From positions 1 through 38,603 of the forward strand of contig NZ_JRHN01000055.1 of NCBI RefSeq assembly GCF_001299635.1: 38,603 nt of DNA. The letters run 5' to 3'. The notes beneath the pieces are model-generated. The model was not told where the DNA came from. It ran no database searches and saw nothing but the letters and a program-made list of their open reading frames with translations. This document shows, in pieces, positions 7,757 to 15,792 of the stretch (its first letter is position 1; every line of letters begins with the position of its first letter). The translations under genes were made by a program, and so were the position numbers. The stretch comes from Clostridioides difficile. GTDB taxonomy: Bacteria; Bacillota; Clostridia; Peptostreptococcales; Peptostreptococcaceae.

Positions 7757-9724
7757 TTATTTATCTTCATCAGATTTATTATCTAAATTTTTATTTATAT
7801 CAATAACATTGTTTCTTTCTTCATCTTTTTCTAATTTTATAGTTAGTTGTTCTTCAACTTCTTTAGGCGAATTTTCCTCTGTAATTGCATTTTCAATATC
7901 ATTTAGTGGTAATTCTTTATTGAACGCTTTTACAAATTGTTCTGCATCTAAAGTTTCATATATAAGTAAGGCTTGTGCCACATACTCTAATCTATCCATA
8001 TTTTCTTGTAGTATACTTCTTGTCTTATCGTATGCACCATCAACTATACGTTTTGTTTCTTGGTCTATCTCAAAGGCAACTTCTTCAGAATAATTTCTCT
8101 TACTTGAAAAACTATTACCTAAGAACACTTCATCATCACTATCAAATGACATTGGACCAAGCTTAGAACTCATCCCATATTTTGTTACCATACTTCTTGC
8201 AGTAGCTGTAACTCTTTCTAAGTCATTTGAAGCACCTGTAGATACATCTTTAAGTACTAACTCTTCTGCTACTCTACCTCCAAGTAAAACTACAATATTT
8301 TCTTTCATTTCATTTTTTGTAGCATAGAATTTATCTTCAACAGGAAGCTGCATTGTAAATCCTCCAGCTCTTCCTCTTGGTACTATTGTAACTTGATGAA
8401 CAGGACTTACCTCCTCAAGTACATGAGCACAAACTGCATGCCCACCTTCATGATATGCTGTAAGTCTTCTTTCTTTTTCACTTATTACTTTTGATTTTTT
8501 AGCCACACCTGCTATAACCTTAGTTATAGCTTCTTCTATAGTTTCCATCTTAATTTTCTTTTCTCTTTTTCTAGCTGTCAATATTGCAGCTTCATTCATT
8601 AAGTTCTCTATATCTGCAGGAGTAAATCCTGGTGTTCTCCTAGCTAATACATCCATTTTAACATCATCACTTAGTGGCTTATTTCTTGAATGAACTTTAA
8701 ATATAGCCTCTCTTCCTTTTACATCTGGTGTACCAACAACAACTTGTCTGTCAAATCTTCCTGGTCTAAGTAATGCTGGGTCAAGTATATCTGGTCTATT
8801 TGTAGCAGCCATGATTATTATACCTTGGTTTACTCCAAATCCATCCATTTCAACTAGAAGCTGATTAAGAGTCTGCTCTCTTTCATCATGACCTCCACCA
8901 AGACCTGCACCTCTTTTTCTACCAACTGCATCAATCTCGTCTATAAATATTATGGCTGGAGCACTTTTCTTAGCTTGTTCAAATAAATCTCTTACTCTTG
9001 AAGCACCAACCCCAACAAACATCTCAACGAAATCAGAACCACTTATACTAAAGAATGGAACTCCTGCTTCCCCTGCGACAGCCCTAGATAGATATGTTTT
9101 ACCAGTTCCAGGAGGACCTACCATAAGCATACCTTTTGGTATTCTTGCACCCAATTCAATATATTTCTTAGGATTCTTTAAGAAGTCTACTACTTCCTGT
9201 AAATCTTCTTTTTCTTCATCTAATCCAGCCACATCCTTAAATGTAACTCTAGTTTTTTCATCATCTTTATGGACCTTAGCCTTTGATTTACCAAAGCTCA
9301 TAACCTTTCCGCCTCCACCTTGAGACTGATTCATAAATACGAACCAAAGAATTACCATAAAGAATATTAACAGTAATGTAGGCAACATTTCGACAAACCA
9401 AGGTGTAGATGGCTTAGCTTCACCACCAAAAGTTAGTTTCCCAGCTTTGGCTTGGTCTAACACCTCATCTGCAAGTTTATTTCCCATTACTTCTGTTGGA
9501 ACATATGACTTAAACTTTGTATTTGTATCTTTTATAGTACCTTCTACTGAAGTTTGATTTACAAAGTATAATCTTGATATATTCTCATCGGTTAATTCTC
9601 TATATACTTCAGAGAATTTTAAATCTTTTATTTTTTCTGTAGGCTTACCTGAGAATTGAACTATACCCACTATAATTATAAAAACAAGTAGATAAAAACC
9701 TGCCCCTTTTAGCAACTTATTCAA
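7757..9724 (-). CDS. ftsH: ATP-dependent zinc metalloprotease FtsH
   Basis: FtsH is the membrane-bound AAA+ protease that degrades misfolded membrane proteins and selected regulators. The protein (655 aa from my start) has TM1 at about 8-25 and a small external domain to about 110. TM2 is at about 112-132, Walker A GPPGTGKT at 203-210, Walker B IIFIDEID at 258-265 and the second region of homology [20 protein letters not shown]. The zinc-binding HEGGH is near 430. A charged C-terminal tail follows. The open frame extends to an ATG at 9748, but an AGGAGG lies inside that extension, 9 bases before an in-frame TTG at 9724, so I take TTG as the start. It follows tilS by 33 bp; the hpt gene often found between them in Firmicutes is absent. 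Confidence 0.95.
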   Translation of the reverse strand: MNKLLKGAGFYLLVFIIIVGIVQFSGKPTEKIKDLKFSEVYRELTDENISRLYFVNQTSVEGTIKDTNTKFKSYVPTEVMGNKLADEVLDQAKAGKLTFGGEAKPSTPWFVEMLPTLLLIFFMVILWFVFMNQSQGGGGKVMSFGKSKAKVHKDDEKTRVTFKDVAGLDEEKEDLQEVVDFLKNPKKYIELGARIPKGMLMVGPPGTGKTYLSRAVAGEAGVPFFSISGSDFVEMFVGVGASRVRDLFEQAKKSAPAIIFIDEIDAVGRKRGAGLGGGHDEREQTLNQLLVEMDGFGVNQGIIIMAATNRPDILDPALLRPGRFDRQVVVGTPDVKGREAIFKVHSRNKPLSDDVKMDVLARRTPGFTPADIENLMNEAAILTARKREKKIKMETIEEAITKVIAGVAKKSKVISEKERRLTAYHEGGHAVCAHVLEEVSPVHQVTIVPRGRAGGFTMQLPVEDKFYATKNEMKENIVVLLGGRVAEELVLKDVSTGASNDLERVTATARSMVTKYGMSSKLGPMSFDSDDEVFLGNSFSSKRNYSEEVAFEIDQETKRIVDGAYDKTRSILQENMDRLEYVAQALLIYETLDAEQFVKAFNKELPLNDIENAITEENSPKEVEEQLTIKLEKDEERNNVIDINKNLDNKSDEDK

Positions 9725-9757
9725 TATAGAAGCCCTCCTTTCATACATTGCTTTGCT

Positions 9758-11146
9758 CTATAATTTGTTAAAATTAATTTTTAATACTTCTTTTGTGTTC
9801 TCATCAATTTTATAATTCTCACTGATTTTATAATCTCCAACACATATTATCCCTTCACTATCTGCGACTATAGGAATTTTGCATCTTTCTTCTCTTGGGA
9901 TTTTTAAATCTATGAATAAATCCTTCACTTTTTTACTTCCCATAGCAAGTTTTATCTTATCACCTTGCCTTCTGCTCCTTATTACTATACCCCCTTTTAC
10001 CTTATTAAAATCAAACCCTTTAGATGAATTGTCTAATTTCATACTCTTATACCTATCTATACTCATTACTTGGGTCTCAATAATTTGTTTTGATTCTTTT
10101 ATTTTAATAAACCCATTACTAGGTACATTGTAATAAAATTCAATCTCCTCATTAACAATTTCCTCATTGGTTAATATTATACTGTCTTTTTTTCTATAAA
10201 CAAATATATTTCTTGGAAGAGTTAACATTTTATTTACTTTTGAATTATCCTCTAAAGACATTATATCTTCTATATGTCTTTGGTCAACAAAATTAGTATC
10301 TCCTAGTATATGTTTTATAGAATTTCTAAGAACCCTAACTTTGATAGCATCATGTAAGCAAATAAAATCGTCTAAATTTATCTCTACAAAGCCCTTTTCT
10401 TTTACACTTGAAACTTCTATAAATTTAGCCTCTGCCTCTTTCTCAATATAATCGTTATCAATTTTTAAACTATTGCTCATCCTCACTATAGATTCTATTA
10501 CATTTGAATTAAAATTATCCTTCATATATGGTAAAAGGTCTAACCTTATCTTATTTCTAGTGTATATATTCTCTAAATTTGTTTTATCTATTCTAGGATT
10601 TAAATTATAAGCTTCACAATAATCCTCTATATCACTTCTTTCCACATCTAATATTGGTCTAATTATACAATTATCTCTAATATAATCAATTCCTTTTAAA
10701 CCTGTTAGACCTGTTCCTCTCATGATACGCATCATAACAGTTTCAGCTTGGTCATTAAGATTATGACCTATGGCTATCTTATTAGCTTTAATCTTATCCT
10801 TAATTTCAAAAAACATTTCATATCTTAATTTCCTTGCTCCTTCTTCTAATGACACTCCCTCATTTTCACAATATTTTGGTACATTAATAGACTTTACAAA
10901 GAATACAATTCCCATTTCCTCACAAAGTTTAGATACATATAATGCATCTTTTTGAGCTTCTATCCCTCTTATCTGATGATTTAAATGTGCTGCATATATT
11001 TCTATATTAAAATCTTGTTTTAATCTATTTAGTACATGCAATAAACAAACCGAATCAGGCCCTCCAGAAAGACCTAAAACTATTTTATCGCCTTTTTGTA
11101 TTAAATTATGTTTATTTATAGTACCTAGTACCTTATCAAATATCAT
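9758..11146 (-). CDS. tilS: tRNA(Ile)-lysidine synthase
   Basis: TilS converts C34 of the CAU-anticodon tRNA-Ile to lysidine using ATP and lysine, so that the tRNA reads AUA rather than AUG. The 462-aa protein has the PP-loop SGGPDS at 27-32, and GHNLNDQAETVMMRIMRGTGLTGLKG (in segments) near 125-150, typical of the N-terminal catalytic domain. A TilS substrate-specificity domain and a C-terminal domain ending in a KVKDLFIDLKIPR-type segment follow. GAGGG precedes the ATG. It is the first gene of the tilS-ftsH unit. Confidence 0.94.
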   Translation of the reverse strand: MIFDKVLGTINKHNLIQKGDKIVLGLSGGPDSVCLLHVLNRLKQDFNIEIYAAHLNHQIRGIEAQKDALYVSKLCEEMGIVFFVKSINVPKYCENEGVSLEEGARKLRYEMFFEIKDKIKANKIAIGHNLNDQAETVMMRIMRGTGLTGLKGIDYIRDNCIIRPILDVERSDIEDYCEAYNLNPRIDKTNLENIYTRNKIRLDLLPYMKDNFNSNVIESIVRMSNSLKIDNDYIEKEAEAKFIEVSSVKEKGFVEINLDDFICLHDAIKVRVLRNSIKHILGDTNFVDQRHIEDIMSLEDNSKVNKMLTLPRNIFVYRKKDSIILTNEEIVNEEIEFYYNVPSNGFIKIKESKQIIETQVMSIDRYKSMKLDNSSKGFDFNKVKGGIVIRSRRQGDKIKLAMGSKKVKDLFIDLKIPREERCKIPIVADSEGIICVGDYKISENYKIDENTKEVLKINFNKL

Positions 11147-11274
11147 ATTTATCCCTCTTACACTTAGTTTTATTCACTTTTAAGTATACTTTCTATAAAA
11201 AAACGCTAAACCCTTGTATCAATTTTAAGAAATTAAAGTTTAATATAAATATAATAATACCAAATAAATTAAAT

Positions 11275-11299
11275 AAAAGGTAGTTTTTTCACTACCTTT
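11275..11299 (-). terminator. Terminator after the DUF1934 gene
   Basis: An 8-bp stem (AAAGGTAG/CTACCTTT, arms at about 11277-11284 and 11292-11299) lies 30 bp past the stop. On the minus strand it is followed by an interrupted T-rich run. The remaining sequence to tilS (11147-11274) is A+T-rich without a clear promoter. Confidence 0.65.
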
Positions 11300-11328
11300 A
11301 TAAAATTTCTAGAAAATAGCTATAGTTA

Positions 11329-11742
11329 TTATTTAATACCTATGTATATATCTATTTTATTCCTACCTAAAAATAAATCTTGTATCTTTATATTATAGTC
11401 TATTTTCAATTTTATGTGTTCCCCTTCTTGTATATTTATATCCAATTCCCTTGTATTAATATCAATTAATAAAGTACCTTGTGGGGTCACATATTTTGTA
11501 GTGCTATTTTCTCCACACTTAAACAACATTGTTGAGTTAATAGCACCAAATTTTTTGATACTAACTTTATCTTTAAGTATCTTTATAGTATTAGTTATCT
11601 CTATATTTTCTTCTTTTTCTTTGTAAATAACATATATTCCATCATTTTTATAAAAAATTTTACCAAAGGTAGTCATCTCTATGGTGTCCATATTTCCTTT
11701 TTCATCATATTGTCTAGTATTTATACTTATTTTTACACTCAA
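11329..11742 (-). CDS. DUF1934 (YwiB-like) protein
   Basis: This is a cytoplasmic protein of unknown function, 137 aa from my start, of the DUF1934 family (calycin-like beta barrel). The family pattern is visible: GKIFYKNDGIYVIYKE early, then NTIKILKDKVSIKKFG, then KYVTPQGTLLIDINTREL with the YxTPxG signature, and alternating beta-strand hydrophobicity to the end. The ORF could start at ATG 11757, but GGAGGG lies within it, 7-8 bases before an in-frame TTG at 11742, and the ATG has no convincing site. I therefore prefer the TTG. It follows murI closely and probably shares its transcript. Confidence 0.8.
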   Translation of the reverse strand: MSVKISINTRQYDEKGNMDTIEMTTFGKIFYKNDGIYVIYKEKEENIEITNTIKILKDKVSIKKFGAINSTMLFKCGENSTTKYVTPQGTLLIDINTRELDINIQEGEHIKLKIDYNIKIQDLFLGRNKIDIYIGIK

Positions 11743-11773
11743 CGATTTTCCCTCCATAGATTCTTCATATACG

Positions 11774-12580
11774 CTAATATTTTTGTATTTCTACTTTTTG
11801 AATCTTATCAATCTTTTTCTTTAAGAATTCTCTTGCTATATCCGAAAACTTTTCATGTATGTCTGATACATAATATTGATATGCTCCATGAACTTCTTTG
11901 TTATTTATCATATTTTGTACCTCTAAAATCGTCTTTAAATCTTTAGCAGTCTCTTTAGCTGGGTTAACCAGTTTTATATGTTCTCCAACTTCTTCGCCTA
12001 TTGTTCTCTTCAAAATAGGGTAATGAGTACATCCTAATACCAAAGAGTCTATATTCTTTTCTTTTAATTCTTGTAAATATATCTTTGCTGTTAATTTAGC
12101 TACTTCTGTATTTGCCCATCCTTCTTCAACAATAGGTACAAATAAAGGGCATGCTTTGTTAACAATTTCTATGCTTTCATCTATTTTAGATATTTCTAAA
12201 TTATATGCTTTTGAACTTATAGTTCCCTCAGTTCCTATTATTCCTACAATTTTGTTTTTTGTAGAACTTACAGCAGTTCTAGCTCCTGCTTCTATAACAC
12301 CAATTATAGGTATATCATATTTTTCTTGGGCTTCTTTTAAACTCCTTGCAGTAGCAGTATTACATGCTATAACTATAGCTTTTACATCTTTAGTCTTTAG
12401 AAAGTTTATAGCTTGAAAAGTATATTTAATTATGGTTTCTTTAGATCTTGAACCATATGGTATTCTGGCAGTATCTCCAAAGTATATTATATCCTCATTT
12501 GGTAATATTTTCATTATCTCTTTTAGAACTGTTAATCCACCTAATCCTGAATCAAAAACTCCTATTGGCTTATTACTCAT
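11774..12580 (-). CDS. murI: Glutamate racemase
   Basis: MurI makes D-glutamate for peptidoglycan by cofactor-independent racemisation with two cysteines. The 268-aa protein shows GVFDSGLGGLTVLKEI (7-22), FGDTARIPYGSRS (34-46), the first catalytic Cys73 in IACNTATA, and the second, Cys184, in LGCTHYPIL. Length is normal. An AGGTG lies about 10 bases before the ATG. Downstream, the DUF1934 gene starts 31 bp past the stop by the chosen TTG, so the two are probably one transcript ending at the hairpin near 11275. Confidence 0.96.
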   Translation of the reverse strand: MSNKPIGVFDSGLGGLTVLKEIMKILPNEDIIYFGDTARIPYGSRSKETIIKYTFQAINFLKTKDVKAIVIACNTATARSLKEAQEKYDIPIIGVIEAGARTAVSSTKNKIVGIIGTEGTISSKAYNLEISKIDESIEIVNKACPLFVPIVEEGWANTEVAKLTAKIYLQELKEKNIDSLVLGCTHYPILKRTIGEEVGEHIKLVNPAKETAKDLKTILEVQNMINNKEVHGAYQYYVSDIHEKFSDIAREFLKKKIDKIQKVEIQKY

Positions 12581-12703
12581 CTTTATACAACACCTACTTT
12601 ACATTTTTGTGTTTAACAACAACTTATTTATCGCTAAAATTTATATTTATATTCATAGTTAATATATTATTACCTAAATGATTATTATAGTTTATTTTAC
12701 ACA

Positions 12704-12761
12704 AAAAATAAAGGAGCTATCTCAAATTAGAAAATAATTTCTAGAAAAAGACAACTCCTTT
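12704..12761 (-). terminator. Terminator after the SleB-like hydrolase gene
   Basis: AAAGGAG (12710-12716) pairs with CTCCTTT (12755-12761), with further imperfect pairing inside (TGTCT/AGATA). On the minus strand ATTTTTT follows. It closes the spoIIR-hydrolase transcript. Confidence 0.75.
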
Positions 12762-12780
12762 CACTACTCAAAATTTATAT

Positions 12781-13287
12781 TTATTTTGCAAACACATGAT
12801 TTCCTATTCTCATATATGGACTTAGTCTATTTATCCATTTGCAAGTGGCTATTTCTGGATTCCAGAAATATACTGCTTTATTAGTTGGGTCAGTTCCATA
12901 AAGTGCATCTTGAGCTGCTTTACATGCTGAATCTGTTGGTGCCATATTTATCGAACCATCAAGCACAACTGAGAATGCATTTTTTTGATATATGACTTCT
13001 TCTATTGTGTCTGGAAATCTAGGGTCCAATATCCTATTTATTACTACAGCTGCTACAGCGACCTGTCCCTCATAGCTTTCTCCTCTAGCTTCTCCTGCAA
13101 CCAACCTAGATAATAGCATCAAATCGTCATTAGATAAATTTATGACTTCCTTCTTTGCTATATTTTCTTCTTTTTTATTTATTTTATTAACTTTCTCTGC
13201 TGGTTCATATGCAAACACCTCTTCAATAGGCATAAATATACAAGTAAAAGCTAATAGTATAGCCATCAGTTTACTCCACCTGTCCAT
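12781..13287 (-). CDS. SleB-like cell wall hydrolase (Hydrolase_2), exported
   Basis: This predicted peptidoglycan hydrolase has 168 aa. An N-terminal signal peptide (about 1-26, hydrophobic core LMAILLAFTCIFMPI, ending near VFA) is followed by a lysine-rich linker and a Hydrolase_2/SleB catalytic domain from about residue 50. This shows LVAGEARGESYEGQVAVAAVVINR, where the first Glu is the presumed catalytic residue, and a later NAFSVV segment. The full SleB N-terminal peptidoglycan-binding domain is missing, as in CwlJ-type proteins. The frame opens at a GTG (13299) that overlaps the Shine-Dalgarno AAGGAG; the ATG at 13287 is the sensible start. It lies 29 bp after spoIIR, suggesting forespore expression and a role in the spore wall. 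Confidence 0.87.
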   Translation of the reverse strand: MDRWSKLMAILLAFTCIFMPIEEVFAYEPAEKVNKINKKEENIAKKEVINLSNDDLMLLSRLVAGEARGESYEGQVAVAAVVINRILDPRFPDTIEEVIYQKNAFSVVLDGSINMAPTDSACKAAQDALYGTDPTNKAVYFWNPEIATCKWINRLSPYMRIGNHVFAK

Positions 13288-13316
13288 GATTAAAACCACT
13301 CCTTAAAATCTTATTT

Positions 13317-13976
13317 TTAGAACTTTTTCTCTAAATCTTTTACTACTTCAAGTACCTTAAACTTAATTTTTACTCTACTTGTTTTCTTTGGTGTATCTTG
13401 TTTTATCAACTTATATTCTTTATCTGTTAATACTTCTTTCAACTTATCATCTGTAGATTTATCTATCACTCCATTAGATTCATCAACAAAACATAATGGA
13501 GGAAACATGACACACCACCAATTTTTCCCTTCACCTTTTCCAATGATAATTTTTAAAGCTTTATATTCACCAGCTGGAAGAACTATATTAGAATATTGTT
13601 TAGTAGGAAAATTACTATATTGTATACCTACCTTTACACTGTAATTATATCCATTTTCAAGAATAATATTTTTACTTATTTCTTCCAAACTACTATATTC
13701 TCTTTTTATAATCGCTTCACTTTCTTCTATACTTTTTGAATTTTGAAGCTTAGGTTGTAGATATTTTATCACTTCATCTCTAACTTTTAATTTAAGTGCT
13801 TGGTCTTCATCTGTATTACTATTTGCTATAACATGAAATCTTATTAATTTATCTTTATAGTCTTTTGATATATTATCGACTTTTTTTACTTCACCATTTA
13901 TTACTATTGTCATTATTGATATAACTGATATAAAACTTAATATTAATAATCCCAATCTAATCTTAACTTTTCTCAC
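13317..13976 (-). CDS. spoIIR: Stage II sporulation protein R
   Basis: SpoIIR is the signalling protein made in the forespore and exported toward the mother cell, where it triggers SpoIIGA to process pro-sigma-E. The 219-aa protein has an N-terminal membrane or signal segment (about 7-27) and the family core KLIRFHVIANSNTDEDQALKLKVRDEV (two stretches around 43-70). WWCVMFPPLCFVD near 155-170 is also highly typical. It starts with GTG, with AAGGGGG eight bases upstream. A sigma-F-like promoter lies at 14012-14039, matching its known regulon in spore formers. The hydrolase gene follows after 29 bp. Confidence 0.95.
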   Translation of the reverse strand: MRKVKIRLGLLILSFISVISIMTIVINGEVKKVDNISKDYKDKLIRFHVIANSNTDEDQALKLKVRDEVIKYLQPKLQNSKSIEESEAIIKREYSSLEEISKNIILENGYNYSVKVGIQYSNFPTKQYSNIVLPAGEYKALKIIIGKGEGKNWWCVMFPPLCFVDESNGVIDKSTDDKLKEVLTDKEYKLIKQDTPKKTSRVKIKFKVLEVVKDLEKKF

Positions 13977-14011
13977 TGAAAATTCCCCCTTAAGATAAAT
14001 TTATATCATCA

Positions 14012-14039
14012 ATTATGTCCAATTTAATTTAATTTATTC
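14012..14039 (-). promoter_or_regulatory. Candidate sigma-F promoter of spoIIR
   Basis: On the minus strand GGACATAAT (14012-14020) fits the sigma-F -10 pattern GGnnAnAnT, and GAATA (14035-14039) sits 14 bp upstream, close to the -35 pattern GYATA. spoIIR is an established sigma-F target, which supports the reading. Confidence 0.6.
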
Positions 14040-14060
14040 ATAATATTTTTTAATATTAAT

Positions 14061-14110
14061 AAAAAAAGCTATTTTAAAATGATTATAATCATTTTAAAAT
14101 AGCTTTTTTT
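14061..14110 (-). terminator. Strong terminator after the GntR gene
   Basis: A 50-bp perfect palindrome runs from a poly-A arm through AGCTATTTTAAAATGATT and its complement to a poly-T arm. It would end transcription in both directions; here it serves the ispE-GntR unit just to the right. Confidence 0.9.
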
Positions 14111-14120
14111 ACTTTATATT

Positions 14121-14801
14121 TTATAAGTCTTTATTAATCATAGCTTTATCTATCATAAACTGTTCTGCTTTTTCTATATGTTCAGTAGCATATTGCTTAG
14201 ATAATTCACTATCTCCTTTAATTATAGCATCAAGTAAATATCTATGTTCTTCAACGATATTGTGCGATGTGTCATAATCAGACATGTAAGTAACTCTAAA
14301 CCTATATACTTGTTCCCATAGTGAGTTTATCAATTGGATTAATTTTTTATTGTTTGTTGCTTTAAATATACATTCATGAAATTCTACATCAAGTCTTAAT
14401 AATGAATCTACATCACATTCTAAAGTGCTTTTTTTAAAGTCTTCTGATATATCTTTAAGTTTTTTGATATCTTCATCACTGATTCTTTCAGCTGCAAGAT
14501 ATGCTGCTAAACCTTCCAAACTCGCTCTTACTTCTAATACATCCATAATATCTTTTAATGACATATTTGCTACATAAGCACCTTTTCTAGGCAACATAAC
14601 AACTAAACCTTCTAATTCAAGCTTTCTTATTGCCTCTCTTACTGGAGTTCTACTTACTCCTAATTGTTCTGCTAGTTGTACTTCCATTAGCCTTTGACCA
14701 GGCTTTAATTTTCCTTCTAAGATTGCTTCTCTTAAATTCTCAAAAACTACATCTCTCAATGGCTTGTAATTATCCAAGTTCAGTTTAGTTAAATTCTCCA
14801 C
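14121..14801 (-). CDS. GntR-family (FadR subgroup) transcriptional regulator
   Basis: This is a DNA-binding regulator of 226 aa. The N-terminal GntR winged helix (about 8-75) has the recognition region LAEQLGVSRTPVREAIRKLELEGL, followed by the hinge VVMLPRKGAYVA. The C-terminal all-helical FCD domain (about 80-220) contains LRLDVEFHECIFKATNN and a later EEHRYLLDAI, which supply Asp and His residues that usually bind a metal and a carboxylate ligand. The frame is open upstream to 14837 inside ispE. AAGGGG lies 9 bases before the GTG at 14801, which I take as the start; it overlaps ispE by 17 bp. The effector and targets cannot be read from context, since ispE is a housekeeping gene. Confidence 0.88.
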   Translation of the reverse strand: MENLTKLNLDNYKPLRDVVFENLREAILEGKLKPGQRLMEVQLAEQLGVSRTPVREAIRKLELEGLVVMLPRKGAYVANMSLKDIMDVLEVRASLEGLAAYLAAERISDEDIKKLKDISEDFKKSTLECDVDSLLRLDVEFHECIFKATNNKKLIQLINSLWEQVYRFRVTYMSDYDTSHNIVEEHRYLLDAIIKGDSELSKQYATEHIEKAEQFMIDKAMINKDL

Positions 14802-15675
14802 AAATTTCAACCCCTTTTTGACTGCTATTAACAACATATACCTGTTTATATTTTTTTAATAATTCTTTTTTTCCAATTAGAGCATCTTCTTTACTTTCAA
14901 ATAGTCCAAAAACTGTAGGACCACTTCCACTCATCATAGAACCTAAAGCATTATTTTTCATCATGACTTGCTTTATATTATCTATTTCTTTATGTTTACT
15001 TATAGTAACATTTTCAAGAACATTTACCATATTTTCTGATAAAGCTTTTATGTCTTCAGACTTTAAACACTCTATCAAATATTTATTATTTGGTCTTTTT
15101 TTAATATTATTCAAATCTAAACCTTGATAAACTTCCTTAGTAGAAACAAATAAATCTGGTTTGCATATCAATATATTTATATCACATGGCAAACCTTTGA
15201 TATTAGTTAGCTCTTCTCCAACTCCTTGAGCTAAAGCAGGTTGTCCTGATATACAAAATGGAACATCTGCTCCTAAATTAAATCCTATGTCTTTTAATTC
15301 ATCTTCAGATAATTCAAGCTTCCATAATTGATTTAGACCTACTAATACCGCAGCTGCATTAGAACTTCCTCCAGCCATTCCTGCTGCTACAGGGATATTT
15401 TTTTCTATGAATATTTCTACACCTTTTTTTATATCAAATTTATTCTTAAGTATTTTGGCGGCTTTATAAACAATATTATCTTCATCTAAAGGAATATCTA
15501 AACTAGTGCTTTTTACCTTTATTTCATCTTCATTTAATCCTTTTACTTTTACTATATCGTATAAATCTATCGTTTGCATTATCATTTCAACAAAATGATA
15601 ACCATCTTGCCTTTTTCCTAAGACATCAATGGATAAATTTATTTTTGCCTTACTTTTTAGTTTTATAAAATCCAT
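14785..15675 (-). CDS. ispE: 4-diphosphocytidyl-2-C-methyl-D-erythritol kinase
   Basis: IspE is the ATP-dependent kinase of the non-mevalonate (MEP) isoprenoid pathway. The protein (296 aa) belongs to the GHMP kinase family. It opens with LKSKAKINLSIDVLGKRQDGYH (two parts, residues 6-27). The GHMP glycine-rich loop PVAAGMAGGSSNAAAV lies at 95-110, and MMSGSGPTVFGLF near 256-268. AAGGAGG lies five bases before the ATG at 15675; the longer frame to 15714 has no site. It overlaps the GntR gene downstream, so the two are translationally coupled. Confidence 0.95.
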   Translation of the reverse strand: MDFIKLKSKAKINLSIDVLGKRQDGYHFVEMIMQTIDLYDIVKVKGLNEDEIKVKSTSLDIPLDEDNIVYKAAKILKNKFDIKKGVEIFIEKNIPVAAGMAGGSSNAAAVLVGLNQLWKLELSEDELKDIGFNLGADVPFCISGQPALAQGVGEELTNIKGLPCDINILICKPDLFVSTKEVYQGLDLNNIKKRPNNKYLIECLKSEDIKALSENMVNVLENVTISKHKEIDNIKQVMMKNNALGSMMSGSGPTVFGLFESKEDALIGKKELLKKYKQVYVVNSSQKGVEICGEFN

Positions 15676-15728
15676 TCTATCCTCCTTGTTTAAAGAATAA
15701 TGCATCACTAACAATAATATTATACTAC

Positions 15729-15768
15729 AAAAAATAAAATAATAGGGTATTATAATACCCTATTATAC
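15729..15768 (-). terminator. Intrinsic terminator after sipL
   Basis: A palindromic stem around GGGTATTATAATACCC (15739-15766) is followed on the minus strand by TTTTATTTTTT. It lies 25 bp after the sipL stop and isolates sipL from ispE. Confidence 0.85.
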
Positions 15769-15792
15769 TTAATTACTTTAAATTTTTTAATA

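Noticed and set aside
8952-9323. Plus-strand ORF of 123 aa
   Set aside because: It is opposite the conserved AAA domain of ftsH; conservation explains the open frame.
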